Shown: one piece after another, positions 52,802-61,119 of the stretch | How the letters are laid out: each line of letters starts with the position of its first letter | How positions within the stretch are numbered: the first letter of the stretch is position 1 | Source: Alkaliphilus transvaalensis ATCC 700919 | GTDB taxonomy: Bacteria; Bacillota; Clostridia; Peptostreptococcales; Natronincolaceae | NCBI RefSeq assembly: GCF_000621485.1 | Contig: NZ_JHYF01000002.1 | Span: forward strand, 124,001-188,000 | DNA: 64,000 nt | Reading direction: 5' to 3' | Translations under genes and position numbers: made by a program | Notes under the pieces: generated by a model | What the model saw: the letters and a program-made list of their open reading frames with translations, nothing else | Told to the model about the DNA's origin: nothing | Databases searched by the model: none

Positions 52802-53506
52802 ATGAGTACTAGAAACAGCAATGATGTAGCATTTGAAGCTCTCTTACGTCAAGCAGTTATTGATAATTACTTGGAAGAAATAACAAGTATACCTTCAAAT
52901 GAAGAACTTTATAAAATATATTCATTTTCGCCGGAGTTTGAATTAAAAATGGATAAACTTTTTTCAAAAGATAAAGCAAAAGATAATTTTAAGCAAATTT
53001 TGTATTACACAAAAAGAGTTGCCATACTTATAATGGCAACATCTACAATTTTATTTAGTGCATTACTATTTAACTCAGATGTTAGGGCATCAGTTGTTAG
53101 AGTTGGTGTAAATATATACGAGCAATTTACGTCTATCAGGTTTAATAATGCTACATATGTTAATTTGGCTGACTTTGAAATAAATATAGGGTATTTGCCT
53201 GACGGGTATTTCGAATATAGTAGAGAAGAATTAGGTGATGTGGGGATTATAACGATTACAAACAAAGAAAAAGTTCTTTATATCATCTATAGCTCAAATA
53301 TGGACAATTTTGTGGATAATGAAAATCGTATTTTTGAAGAACGCATAATTAATGATGACATTGTTTTTGTGACTACTGCTACAGGCAAGGATTTTGATAA
53401 TATTTTAATCGGAAGTATTGGTTCATTAACAATAAATATTGAAGGAGAGTTTGTAGCTGATGAGCTTATAAAAGTATTTAAATCAATTAAGATTGGTAAA
53501 AAATAA
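52802..53506 (+). CDS. DUF4367 membrane protein, probable anti-sigma factor
   Basis: A 234-residue protein: a cytoplasmic N-terminal part of about 75 residues, one membrane helix (about 78-98, KRVAILIMATSTILFSALLF) and an external DUF4367 domain with the characteristic GYLPDGYFEYSREELGD segment. In many Firmicutes such proteins are paired with ECF sigma factors and act as membrane anti-sigma factors. The 6-base spacing to the sigma gene supports that here. A terminator follows. Confidence 0.85.
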   Translation: MSTRNSNDVAFEALLRQAVIDNYLEEITSIPSNEELYKIYSFSPEFELKMDKLFSKDKAKDNFKQILYYTKRVAILIMATSTILFSALLFNSDVRASVVRVGVNIYEQFTSIRFNNATYVNLADFEINIGYLPDGYFEYSREELGDVGIITITNKEKVLYIIYSSNMDNFVDNENRIFEERIINDDIVFVTTATGKDFDNILIGSIGSLTINIEGEFVADELIKVFKSIKIGKK

Positions 53507-53518
53507 TTGAGTTGAGAG

Positions 53519-53546
53519 AAAAGATGGTTAACGCACCATCTTTTTT
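53519..53546 (+). terminator. Terminator after the sigma/anti-sigma pair
   Basis: AAAAGATGGT/ACCATCTTTT with a 6-base loop and a T run. Confidence 0.9.
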
Positions 53547-53742
53547 GCTCCTGTGAAAGCTTTTCTATTAATAAAAAATAATTTTAAAAAAATAATTTTA
53601 AAAATTTAGGAAAAATGATTAGCCGAGCGTTTATATAGTGTAGGCATTTTTGAAAAATGAATTTTCAATAAACCTTTCAATGAGCGAAGAAATTATTGTT
53701 TTAGAAATTGCTTAACTTACAAAAAGAGGGAGGTGGTTATAA

Positions 53743-54192
53743 ATGAATTTTAGAAAAATGTTGTCGCTTATGATTGTTGGATTGTTTATTATTTCACAAA
53801 GTGTTTTAGCCTCTACAGAAGTGTTAACACATGAATCGATGGTCACAAACGGGCAGTCCAAAATAGTTGAGATAGCTCCATTGTGGCTTAATATCAACAG
53901 CATTACTACATCGCTTTCGATATCAAATACCGGAGTTGCTTCCAGCAGTGCGATTATTAGCGGAGCAAAAGGTACCACTAGCATTAGTGCTATTTACAGC
54001 CTTGAAAAAAAATCTGGAAATACGTGGTCAACTGTTCGGACTTGGACAGATAGCACAAGTGCTACTAGGCTTACATTTGCAGAGAGTAGTAATGTAGCTG
54101 GTGGAACCTATAGGCTTAGTGTAACTGCTACTGTAGTTCGTAATGGGGTTAGTGAAACAGTTACTGTTATATCAACAGAAAGAACTCATTAA
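53743..54192 (+). CDS. Secreted protein of unknown family
   Basis: A 149-residue exported protein with a signal peptide (about 1-24, ending SVLAS) and a mature part rich in Ser, Thr and Val with alternating beta pattern: SLSISNTGVASSSAIISGAK and AGGTYRLSVTATVVRNG. It looks like a single immunoglobulin-like or cell-surface beta-sandwich domain. GAGGGAGGTGG precedes the ATG. The next gene, a secreted amidase, follows 26 bases later, so the two are probably co-expressed under the nearby sigma factor. Confidence 0.75.
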   Translation: MNFRKMLSLMIVGLFIISQSVLASTEVLTHESMVTNGQSKIVEIAPLWLNINSITTSLSISNTGVASSSAIISGAKGTTSISAIYSLEKKSGNTWSTVRTWTDSTSATRLTFAESSNVAGGTYRLSVTATVVRNGVSETVTVISTERTH

Positions 54193-54218
54193 AATAATAA
54201 AATAACGGAGGTGTTATT

Positions 54219-55385
54219 ATGTTAAAGAAAAGCAAAGTATTTTTAAGTCTTACTATGGTGTTCATTATGATGGTAGGTTTTTCTACTGCCTTCGCTACAA
54301 CTAAAGATGTGCAAGCGGCAAGTGTTCTAAGCAAATACCAGCAACAAAAGATTTATGAAGCAATACAAAATCAATTAGTTGATACATATGGAGATTCATA
54401 TATTTTTGAAAACTTCACCTATAAGATTTATGAAGAGAAGATTGTGGGAACTGATAGACTAGTTGACATTGACGTTTACGTAGATATGACGTTGACAAGA
54501 TCTGTATCTGAAAATGCTTTTGTTCAAGGAATGCTTGATAAGATTGATGAGTTGGAAGGTATGGAGAAGTTAATTGCAGAAAATGAAATTAAACATCTTA
54601 TAATGGATATTGAAGAAGCTTATAACAACACAAGAAATGTTCAAGTGCTTTACACCATTAAGTTAGGAAATTTTAGTATGGCGTCGACAGAAGAAGGTTT
54701 TGAGCTCTTTTCACGAATTGACTTCCTTGAGGAAGACGAATCACTTCTAACTAGCGTTGACAGTATCAAAAGTAGCAGAGAAAAGGACGAGGAAAATGCT
54801 TTTGATAATGGCTATAAAGCCGTAGAGGAAATGGTTAATAAGATTCAATTAAGGGACGAAGTAAGCAACTTAGAAATTTCTGTGAGTAGTGTCCAATATG
54901 ATAGACTTAAAGCAAGAGACTGGGCCAGAGATAATAGGGCAGCAGAACCAGAGTACTCGAAGGCCAACGGTCATGGTAGTGATTGTGCTAATTTTGTTTC
55001 AAGGGCGATAAATCAAGGCGGCATTCCTCAAGATGTAAGCGGTAATTGGGCTCACTATTCTAATGGTTCTACTATAGGAGCCTATAAATACATAAATTGG
55101 TTTAGAACAGGATACAATAATAATGGTGGAGTAGCTCCGTATATGGTCGATAAGGGTTACTTTTACGAGGAAACAAGTTGGAATAAGGCTTTTGCAGGCT
55201 CAATAATATATAATACAAGCGCTAGTCATGTGGGACTAGTTACTTCTGGGGATGGGTCGAATGTTTACTATGCAGATCACTCTAATGTGAAAAAGTCTGG
55301 TAGAGAAACACTCCTTCAAACATCTAATGATCCTAATTTTAAAACATTTAAGTTCTACTTACCATATAGTAGTATACTGAAATAA
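54219..55385 (+). CDS. Secreted amidase-domain protein (Amidase_6)
   Basis: A 388-residue exported protein. The signal peptide is followed by a helical region of about 180 residues and a C-terminal Amidase_6 (papain/NlpC-like) domain from about 230: YDRLKARDWARDNRA, the catalytic Cys in GSDCANFVSRA, the His in ASHVGLVTSG and YYADHSN. Such enzymes are thought to cleave cell-wall peptides. Presence beside an ECF sigma factor suggests induction by envelope stress. AACGGAGG precedes the ATG. Confidence 0.88.
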   Translation: MLKKSKVFLSLTMVFIMMVGFSTAFATTKDVQAASVLSKYQQQKIYEAIQNQLVDTYGDSYIFENFTYKIYEEKIVGTDRLVDIDVYVDMTLTRSVSENAFVQGMLDKIDELEGMEKLIAENEIKHLIMDIEEAYNNTRNVQVLYTIKLGNFSMASTEEGFELFSRIDFLEEDESLLTSVDSIKSSREKDEENAFDNGYKAVEEMVNKIQLRDEVSNLEISVSSVQYDRLKARDWARDNRAAEPEYSKANGHGSDCANFVSRAINQGGIPQDVSGNWAHYSNGSTIGAYKYINWFRTGYNNNGGVAPYMVDKGYFYEETSWNKAFAGSIIYNTSASHVGLVTSGDGSNVYYADHSNVKKSGRETLLQTSNDPNFKTFKFYLPYSSILK

Positions 55386-55466
55386 TGAGCTTTAGTGTTG
55401 ACCTCTTAAAGAATTAACGCGTAGGACGGTATTTCTATAAAACAACGATACCTAATTAAGTTAAAA

Positions 55467-55502
55467 TAAAAACTGTCTTTTAATAAAAAAAGGCAGTTTT
55501 TA
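55467..55502 (+). terminator. Terminator after the amidase gene
   Basis: AAAAACTGtCTTTT/AAAAGGCAGTTTTT hairpin ending in Ts. The following stretch to 55816 has no gene. Confidence 0.85.
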
Positions 55503-55816
55503 CTCAATTTTCCCATCATAAAATAGTAAACTATGAATAGCAAGTATCTTTTAATTATATAATTAACCGTGTTGTGGATTCGTCGTAAACTTTTTCGTGC
55601 ATCAGCTTCGCTTAATTAACAAGAATAATCTTTAATTTTGATGGTTAAGAAGATCCTGCTATGGTTTTCTATTGCAACCTAATTGATCTAACTTTGTAGG
55701 CGATACGGGCTGACTCAGCATCAAAAAAGTAGGCAGTATTGTTTATTTTGTGGCAAAGTGTATTGCAGAAATATTTGATATTTGTAGATTTATAATACTT
55801 TTTGGAGGTAATATTT

Positions 55817-56743
55817 ATGAAAAAAACTTTTTCGTGTTTGTTAATGACAATCTTAATTTTCTGTGCAAATAGTAACATTATAAACGCTTCAGATATAGAA
55901 AAAGGGAATCCGTCAGCAATTTACTTATCTGATAGAATTATTTTATCAAACAATGATGAAGTTGAATTGAAGGAACATGCTGCACTATTATTTTTGAACG
56001 GAACTCTAATAACTGATTATGAAATAATTATTAGAAATGACAGGACATTAGTACCTGTAAGGTTAATCGCTCAAGAATTAGGTGCTTCTGTGGATTGGAG
56101 CGAGAGTAATAAAGTAATAACAATTACAAAATCTCAAAAAGAGATTGCCCTTGCCATTAATAGTAATATCGCTTTTGTCAATGGAATAGATTATGAATTA
56201 GATTATCCAGCGATAATATATAAAGATTTAACGTATGTGCCCTTAAGGTTTGCTTCAGAAAATTTAGAGGCCACGGTTCATTATTCCCCATGCTTATCTA
56301 ATGAAAACACATTTTATTATGATACAAAGATGCCAGTATCTCCTGCAGACACCATAATTAGAAACTTTACAAATATAATAATTGATGAAAAATATAATTC
56401 TAGTGATTTAATAACAAAAGAAGAAGCCATGAAAATAACTAAGGAGATATGTCTTAAAGGTCTTGAAAACTTTTCAAATAGCATGCGTGAAAATCTTGTG
56501 AGTTTAAACGAAAATCCTAATCGACTTGACAATGAATTTAAAGCCATAAAAAAAGAGATAGACAGAATGATGTATATCGGTGAGGTATCGAGATTTTATA
56601 AATTTACTATAGGCCCTTATGATATTTTGTTTGACAGAATTAATGGTAAAATATTCTTCGTAATTTATTCATCCGACACAACCGTTAAGGAAGTTAATAT
56701 TAATGATCCTGGTTTATACTTACCAATTTTTATTGTAGGTTAG
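55817..56743 (+). CDS. Exported protein with copper amine oxidase N-terminal-like domain
   Basis: A 308-residue secreted protein. After the signal peptide (about 1-25) comes a stalk-type copper amine oxidase N-terminal domain: LFLNGTLITDYEIIIRNDRT, LVPVRLIAQELGASVDWSES and LTYVPLRFASENLEA. This domain is common in clostridial surface proteins and does not imply oxidase activity. The C-terminal 140 residues match no family I know. TGGAGG precedes the ATG at 55817, so the start at 55802 is rejected. A hairpin follows. Confidence 0.85.
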   Translation: MKKTFSCLLMTILIFCANSNIINASDIEKGNPSAIYLSDRIILSNNDEVELKEHAALLFLNGTLITDYEIIIRNDRTLVPVRLIAQELGASVDWSESNKVITITKSQKEIALAINSNIAFVNGIDYELDYPAIIYKDLTYVPLRFASENLEATVHYSPCLSNENTFYYDTKMPVSPADTIIRNFTNIIIDEKYNSSDLITKEEAMKITKEICLKGLENFSNSMRENLVSLNENPNRLDNEFKAIKKEIDRMMYIGEVSRFYKFTIGPYDILFDRINGKIFFVIYSSDTTVKEVNINDPGLYLPIFIVG

Positions 56744-56756
56744 TCCCCCCTTGTAG

Positions 56757-56798
56757 ACAAGACAAAATCGGATATTTAAATATCTAATTTTGTCTTGT
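56757..56798. terminator. Bidirectional-type hairpin
   Basis: ACAAGACAAAAT/ATTTTGTCTTGT with an inner GATATTTAAATATC palindrome. Confidence 0.7.
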
Positions 56799-56827
56799 TA
56801 TCTATTTATAGAAGAACTCAAACATTG

Positions 56828-57065
56828 CCTTTTATAATCCATTATTTCGAAACAGAAGGTTATGAAAATGAGTTTGGAAGAGAGCAGCATATTTGTTGAG
56901 GATATTTTAAAAAATATAAAAGGAAAGTTTATATTAACTATTAACGATTACCCAGAGGTGCGTGAATGGTATCAAGGTTTTGAGTTTTTAGAGACAGAAG
57001 TGATGTACTCAGTTGAAAAAGAGGGGAAACGAAAATTTAGAGAATTAATAATTAAAAATTATTAG
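56828..57065 (+). pseudogene. DNA adenine methylase remnant with a frameshift
   Basis: The C-terminal portion reads ILKNIKGKFILTINDYPEVR, then EWYQGF and RELIIKNY, the usual end of D12-class adenine methylases. Just upstream, in another frame, PFIIHYFETEGYENEFGREQ continues the same protein, so a frameshift lies near 56895. PF probably derives from the DPPY/F motif. Everything before it is absent. Confidence 0.75.
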
Positions 57066-57069
57066 AGAT

Positions 57070-57097
57070 AGCCGACTGGAACGTACTTCAGTCGGCT
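57070..57097. terminator. Hairpin between methylase remnant and ImmA gene
   Basis: AGCCGACTG/CAGTCGGCT, a perfect 9-bp stem without a long T run, between convergent genes. Confidence 0.6.
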
Positions 57098-57114
57098 GTC
57101 TAATAGAATAGAGA

Positions 57115-57627
57115 TTAATCTATAAAACCATTATAAATAAAAATAGATGGCAAGCTATGTAAATACAAACACCTTTCAGTATCAATTTCCCACACAGGCT
57201 TTATCTTGGCCATAAAATCAAATTTTTGAAGTAAAAGTTTTTCTGTAACCATAAAGTGATCAGCTAAATACTCGAGAGAAATTGATGGTTGCCGACTGAT
57301 CACTTCCATTAGCGATTTTGTAGGAATAAGAAAGTCACAAGCCCACCTTAAGGCAAGAAGCTCCTTTTTATCCACTTCGATGCGATCTCTATAGGACATA
57401 TACCTTCTAGGGGTTATGTCCCCTATAGTTGTCCTATAATGACCAATCTCTTCAGCTAAAACAGTTCTATATAGCCTTTCATTATGTTCAATCTCCTTAT
57501 TTATAAGTATAATGTAAAACTCACCATCGAAAGAGTAATGTCCCAAAATGTGATCAGGAAGAGGGACAAAGCTTTTAATAATTTTGCAATTAATAATAAT
57601 TTCTTCTAATTTTTCTGTAATTATCAT
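57115..57627 (-). CDS. ImmA/IrrE-family metallopeptidase under LexA-type control
   Basis: A 170-residue ImmA/IrrE-family protein. The zinc helix reads LAEEIGHYRTT: the E-x-x-H half of the usual HExxH is present, with Glu in place of the first His, as in several phage-type members. Such proteases cleave phage or ICE repressors after DNA damage. A well-placed promoter with a LexA-box match over its start lies directly upstream, which fits that role. No phage repressor gene is next to it; the divergent neighbour is a sigma-like protein. Confidence 0.87.
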   Translation of the reverse strand: MIITEKLEEIIINCKIIKSFVPLPDHILGHYSFDGEFYIILINKEIEHNERLYRTVLAEEIGHYRTTIGDITPRRYMSYRDRIEVDKKELLALRWACDFLIPTKSLMEVISRQPSISLEYLADHFMVTEKLLLQKFDFMAKIKPVWEIDTERCLYLHSLPSIFIYNGFID

Positions 57628-57644
57628 GGGTACCTCTAGACACA

Positions 57645-57688
57645 GAACAAACGTTCGTCATAGTATTTATGTTAGCATATATTAACAA
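57645..57688 (-). promoter_or_regulatory. Promoter with overlapping LexA box for the ImmA gene
   Basis: On the minus strand: TTGTTA (57688-57683), a 17-base spacer and TACTAT (57665-57660), then GAACGTTTGTTC (57656-57645), a match to the Gram-positive LexA box GAAC-N4-GTTC, placed at the expected transcription start. Confidence 0.75.
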
Positions 57689-57720
57689 CTATTTAAAGCA
57701 TAATTATCAAAAAAGTCTAG

Positions 57721-57749
57721 TTACTTTTAAATGAAATTGCTACTATAAT
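57721..57749 (+). promoter_or_regulatory. Promoter of the sigma-like gene
   Basis: TTACTT (57721-57726), a 17-base spacer and TATAAT (57744-57749). Confidence 0.6.
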
Positions 57750-57782
57750 TAATATATATACTTATATATTAAGGAGGTTTGG

Positions 57783-58643
57783 ATGGATACATATTTAATC
57801 AAAGGTTTTAGTTTATTAGGTGAGGAAATTAATGCAACATATAAGGCAAGTTCACCTGAAAAGGCACTTGCTCTTTGTGGTGATGAATATGGTAAGCTTA
57901 AAAAAGGCTATGAGATAGTGACGTGTAGCTTTACCGAAGTTATTAAAGTAAAAAATACTAACAAAAATATACTGAGAAATGATGCAATGGAAGAAGAAGT
58001 AATAGAACTTTGTAATAAGGTCACAAATAATGATAAAGGAAGTACTGGTGCTTATATAGAGCTGAAAAAAATGTTTAGACGTTTAATATTTGCTGAACTT
58101 GAAAAATATTGGTCTGATGAATCCTTTAAAACAAAAGAAGAAATGTACAATGAACTAGTTGACTATGTTATTTTTGAGTTTATTCATAGGTTTGATTCAA
58201 GTAAAGGTAAGTTGTGGCCTTATTTAAGGCGTGCTATTAGTGCACGGATAAAGAAAATATGGTCTAGGGAAAAATATGTTAATGCAGAAAGTTGTAAACG
58301 AAGGTCTAAGTCAGATGATATAAAGTACTATTTTGATCGACTTAATCAAGCTGAGACATATGCTGATGAAGAAAATGATATAGAAGTCTTAAAGAATATT
58401 AGTAAGGAAATAAATTTAGATACAAAATTAGAAACAAGGAGACAGTTTTTTCAATTAATAGTTAAAAATGATCTACATACGAATTTAAAAATACGACAAA
58501 GAAATATTATAGAATTGTATTATGGAGAGCGCAATTTAACAGAAAAAGAGATAAAAGTAATTCTAGGAGTAACTCAGCAAACAATAAATAAAACTAAATT
58601 ACGTGCAGAAAAAAATATATTGAAAGAATTGTCTAAATTATAA
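57783..58643 (+). CDS. Sigma-70-like regulator of mobile-element type
   Basis: A 286-residue protein. An N-terminal domain of about 65 residues is followed by a region resembling sigma region 2 (FEFIHRFDSSKGKLWPYLRR, AISARIKKIWSRE) and a C-terminal helix-turn-helix like region 4 (ERNLTEKEIKVILGVTQQTI, NKTKLRAEKNILKEL). It may be a phage- or ICE-encoded late regulator. AAGGAGG precedes the ATG and a promoter is visible. It is divergent from the ImmA gene, a common arrangement for mobile-element control regions. Confidence 0.72.
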   Translation: MDTYLIKGFSLLGEEINATYKASSPEKALALCGDEYGKLKKGYEIVTCSFTEVIKVKNTNKNILRNDAMEEEVIELCNKVTNNDKGSTGAYIELKKMFRRLIFAELEKYWSDESFKTKEEMYNELVDYVIFEFIHRFDSSKGKLWPYLRRAISARIKKIWSREKYVNAESCKRRSKSDDIKYYFDRLNQAETYADEENDIEVLKNISKEINLDTKLETRRQFFQLIVKNDLHTNLKIRQRNIIELYYGERNLTEKEIKVILGVTQQTINKTKLRAEKNILKELSKL

Positions 58644-59016
58644 AAAACGTCTGTTTTTTGAATTGATTGTCGGGGAACCTTAATCGTGAAAGTAAATTAT
58701 AATGAATTTTATAAATTTAATAACTCAATATGCAATATGTACTTTAACTTAATACATTAATATAGTTATTGTTTTCTATTTTGAACTATAACTATATTTT
58801 ATACGATTAATCAGATACTAGAAAGTTTGAGATCAAAAAGATTTTTCTACTCTTTTATTTGAAATCATCTTGAAATTGTAATTTTAAGTTATTGTAATTT
58901 TAAGTTATTTTTAGGTACAATAATTATCAATACATTGTCATTTTATTTAACCCAAATAAAAGACATTTTATTAAAGAACAATATTATTAACAATTATAAA
59001 AAATGAGAAGAAAGTG
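58644..59016. other. Non-coding A+T-rich stretch
   Basis: No gene is seen. A 16-bp direct duplication (units of GTAATTTTAAGTTATT) lies near 58870-58910. Confidence 0.5.
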
Positions 59017-59046
59017 AACCTGCTAAGGACTTAGCAGGTTTTTTTT
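59017..59046 (+). terminator. First of three tandem terminators
   Basis: AACCTGCTAA/TTAGCAGGTT with a T8 run. Confidence 0.92.
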
Positions 59047-59127
59047 ATTTTTTGAGAAATTTTTAAGAACAAATTAGTATATGTATTTAAAAAATTATCA
59101 AGTTGATCAAAATTAAATAGGAAATTT

Positions 59128-59149
59128 GCCCATAATTTGGGCTTTTTTT
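59128..59149 (+). terminator. Second of three tandem terminators
   Basis: GCCCA/TGGGC followed by a T7 run. Confidence 0.85.
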
Positions 59150-59177
59150 GTTTTTTGAACTTCATATAAATTCGACC

Positions 59178-59203
59178 AAGCGCCTTTTATCGGCGCTTTT
59201 TTT
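59178..59203 (+). terminator. Third of three tandem terminators
   Basis: AAGCGCC/GGCGCTT followed by Ts, 28 bases before the next start codon. Confidence 0.9.
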
Positions 59204-59230
59204 ATTTTTTGAAAGAAAGGAAGATATATA

Positions 59231-59497
59231 ATGATTAATTGGGCTGAAACACCTGCTTCACAATATCCTGCACTAAAAGGCTTAGAGAAATTAAAGAAGC
59301 GATGGAGGAAGGGCAATTACTCTGAAAGTATATTTTATGACCGTAAAAAGAAGTTATATTACCATAAAGATCCACTACATGGTGAGATTGAAGTCTATGA
59401 TAAAAGAGGATGCCATAAAGGTGTGATACTTCCAACTGGAGAAGTACATCCTTTTAAAGGACAAGTACCTAGTAGAACGATTAAAGGATTAATATAG
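59231..59497 (+). CDS. Free-standing colicin-E3-type ribonuclease
   Basis: An 88-residue protein whose C-terminal half matches the cytotoxic domain of colicin E3, a 16S rRNA nuclease: KLYYHKDPLHGEIEVYDKRG, then GVILPTGEVHPFKG and RTIKG. The spacing of D47, H50, E54 and R82 equals that of the E3 catalytic residues D510, H513, E517 and R545. It lacks translocation and receptor domains and no immunity gene was recognised nearby. A GGAAG ribosome-binding site precedes the ATG, but the third terminator ends only 28 bases upstream, leaving little room for a promoter. It may be a toxin-tip remnant. Confidence 0.75.
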   Translation: MINWAETPASQYPALKGLEKLKKRWRKGNYSESIFYDRKKKLYYHKDPLHGEIEVYDKRGCHKGVILPTGEVHPFKGQVPSRTIKGLI

Positions 59498-59618
59498 AAA
59501 CCACTTTTTTACAGAGTATAAGTTTTTTACAATAAAAAAGTGGCTGTATTGTATTGTTTACAAAAAAATACAAAAATGTGGAATAATATTACACAATAAT
59601 ATATAATAAAAGAGTATT

Positions 59619-59756
59619 CTAGAGCATATTTTGCTGAGACATTATTTGGATCATTTCTCTAGCAATAGCTCTTACGACAGGGACTGCTACTGAATTTCCA
59701 AATTGTTTATAAGCTTGACTATCGGTTGCTGGGATAAAGAATTCTTCAGGAAAATC
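59619..59756 (-). pseudogene. C-terminal remnant of a DNA cytosine methylase
   Basis: On the minus strand the last 45 codons read FFIPATDSQAYKQFGNSVAV, then PVVRAIAREMIQ and the stop. QFGNSVAVPVV is motif X of C5 methyltransferases. The frame is broken at 59757, where sequence from another gene begins. Confidence 0.85.
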
Positions 59757-59762
59757 TTAAAG

Positions 59763-59981
59763 TCGCTTACATTCAGTTGGAGTATGCTATTTACTGATAA
59801 AGAATGGAATATTGCACGACAATTTAAAGAAAATTACTATTTAGTTGTTGTCAGTAATGTTGCTGATGAAAGAAATCTAATATTTAATATAATTGATAAT
59901 CCAACTGAAAAGTTAAGTGTTAAGAAAAATGTTTATACAACAGTACAAGTTAATTGGAATGTTCCAAGTTTAAGAAGATAA
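59763..59981 (+). pseudogene. C-terminal remnant of a DUF3883 protein
   Basis: The plus-strand segment reads MLFTDKEWNIARQFKENYYL, then VVVSNV and a stop after NWNVPSLRR, resembling the end of DUF3883 domains of defence-island proteins. It abuts the methylase remnant at a sharp joint. A 92-codon ORF starting at 59703 is an artefact of the fusion. The stretch 59982-60177 holds no recognisable gene. Confidence 0.65.
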
Positions 59982-60177
59982 TATTTAATGAGGAAGAACA
60001 GGTTCAAAGTAACTGAAGAAAGAGATAATCTATGCCTTATAAAGTAAGTAAGAAGAAATTTATACAGAAGATTGAAATTAAGAAAAAAGATACTGTAGAG
60101 CCCTCAATCTGAATTATGCTGGATTACTAGCTACTATATGTTGATTAATAAATAATTAGTGTAAGAAAGGAGCAATC

Positions 60178-60789
60178 ATGAGAGATATCAATGGAAATGG
60201 TAACAAAACTATTGTAATCGAAAATGGAAACACGATTAATGGTGATAATGGAATAATTGCAAATACTTTGATTCTTTGTAATGGAGAAAAAGAAGAAAAA
60301 GTAGTGTATGAAGTTAAAAGAGGTAAATTAAATATTAGTTGGAAAGCAGCTATAAGAACAGCAAGCACACTTTCAGTAGTTTCGTTTATAAGTTTGATAT
60401 CTAGTTTAATAACAATTTTTCAAAGTTTTAAAAACCTTACTTTAATTGATTTTAACGAAAAGGCTTTTCTAGGAATAACCTCATCTACATGGATTATTAT
60501 CTCTATGATGGTATTTTTATTTGCATTTATGATAGTAGTATATCTTATTATGCTTAAAAGAAAGCGAATAATCAGTATTATGCCTAAATCTATATTATCA
60601 AGGCATATTGGCTTATTTAAAGACGGTAAGTTGGGGATGATGAAACTACAAAGTAAATGTCACATTCATAATTGTGGAGGAAGTTTCAGATTTGAATACG
60701 ATCCTGAAAGAGATAGGTATTTTTTTGTATGTAAAAGGAATCCAAGTCAACATAGATTTGAATTTGACTTTACAAAATTAGAGTATTAA
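60178..60789 (+). CDS. Membrane protein with C-terminal zinc-ribbon-like domain
   Basis: A 203-residue protein of unknown function. The N-terminus is rich in Gly, Asn and Thr (GNGNKTIVIENGNTINGDNG) and suggests a short beta-type repeat. Two membrane helices follow (about 61-84 and 103-126), then a basic loop and a cytoplasmic C-terminal domain with Cys/His residues (CHIHNCGG and CKRNPSQH) that could bind zinc. AAAGGAG precedes the ATG. Situated in a decayed defence island, it may be a membrane effector, but no family match supports this. Confidence 0.65.
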   Translation: MRDINGNGNKTIVIENGNTINGDNGIIANTLILCNGEKEEKVVYEVKRGKLNISWKAAIRTASTLSVVSFISLISSLITIFQSFKNLTLIDFNEKAFLGITSSTWIIISMMVFLFAFMIVVYLIMLKRKRIISIMPKSILSRHIGLFKDGKLGMMKLQSKCHIHNCGGSFRFEYDPERDRYFFVCKRNPSQHRFEFDFTKLEY

Positions 60790-60882
60790 CTGTTCAGTCT
60801 AACATCTCTTAATCCTTCCTAACCCTTTTGGACAACTACACACTAATTTAGTAAAATAAAAACTAACAGGAGGTTGTCTAAA

Positions 60883-61104
60883 ATGAGATCAAAGCAAAAT
60901 AGGTTTTCAGCTGATTTTTAAAATCAAATAGTTAAAGACGTCAAAGAAACAGGAAATGCCACCTTAGTTGCTAGAAATTAACCTGGTTCCAGTACTGTAA
61001 CTAGATGGGTTAGGGATTAAAAAAATATCAATAAGAAAAATAACCCTTTAAATCAAAATTATAAAATTGATGCTACTTCATCCAATGCTAAAATTAAAAA
61101 ATGA
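60883..61104 (+). pseudogene. IS3-family orfA remnant with three in-frame TAA stops
   Basis: Ignoring the stops, the frame reads NRFSADF-stop-NQIVKDVK, ETGNATLVARN-stop-PGSS, then TVTRWVRD-stop-KN. This is the helix-turn-helix region of IS3-type orfA. All three stops are TAA, and orfB is absent. Upstream, TTTTGGACAAC and GTTGTCTAAAA (about 60828-60884) form an imperfect inverted repeat near the start of the element. Confidence 0.8.
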
Positions 61105-61119
61105 TAAGGAGTTTTGGAT

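Noticed and set aside
55802..56743. Calling the protein a copper amine oxidase
   Set aside because: Only the N-terminal stalk-type domain is present; the catalytic oxidase domain is absent.
59703..59981. 92-codon plus-strand frame taken as one gene
   Set aside because: Its first third is the reverse complement of the cytosine methylase end; only the later part resembles DUF3883, so it is a fusion artefact.
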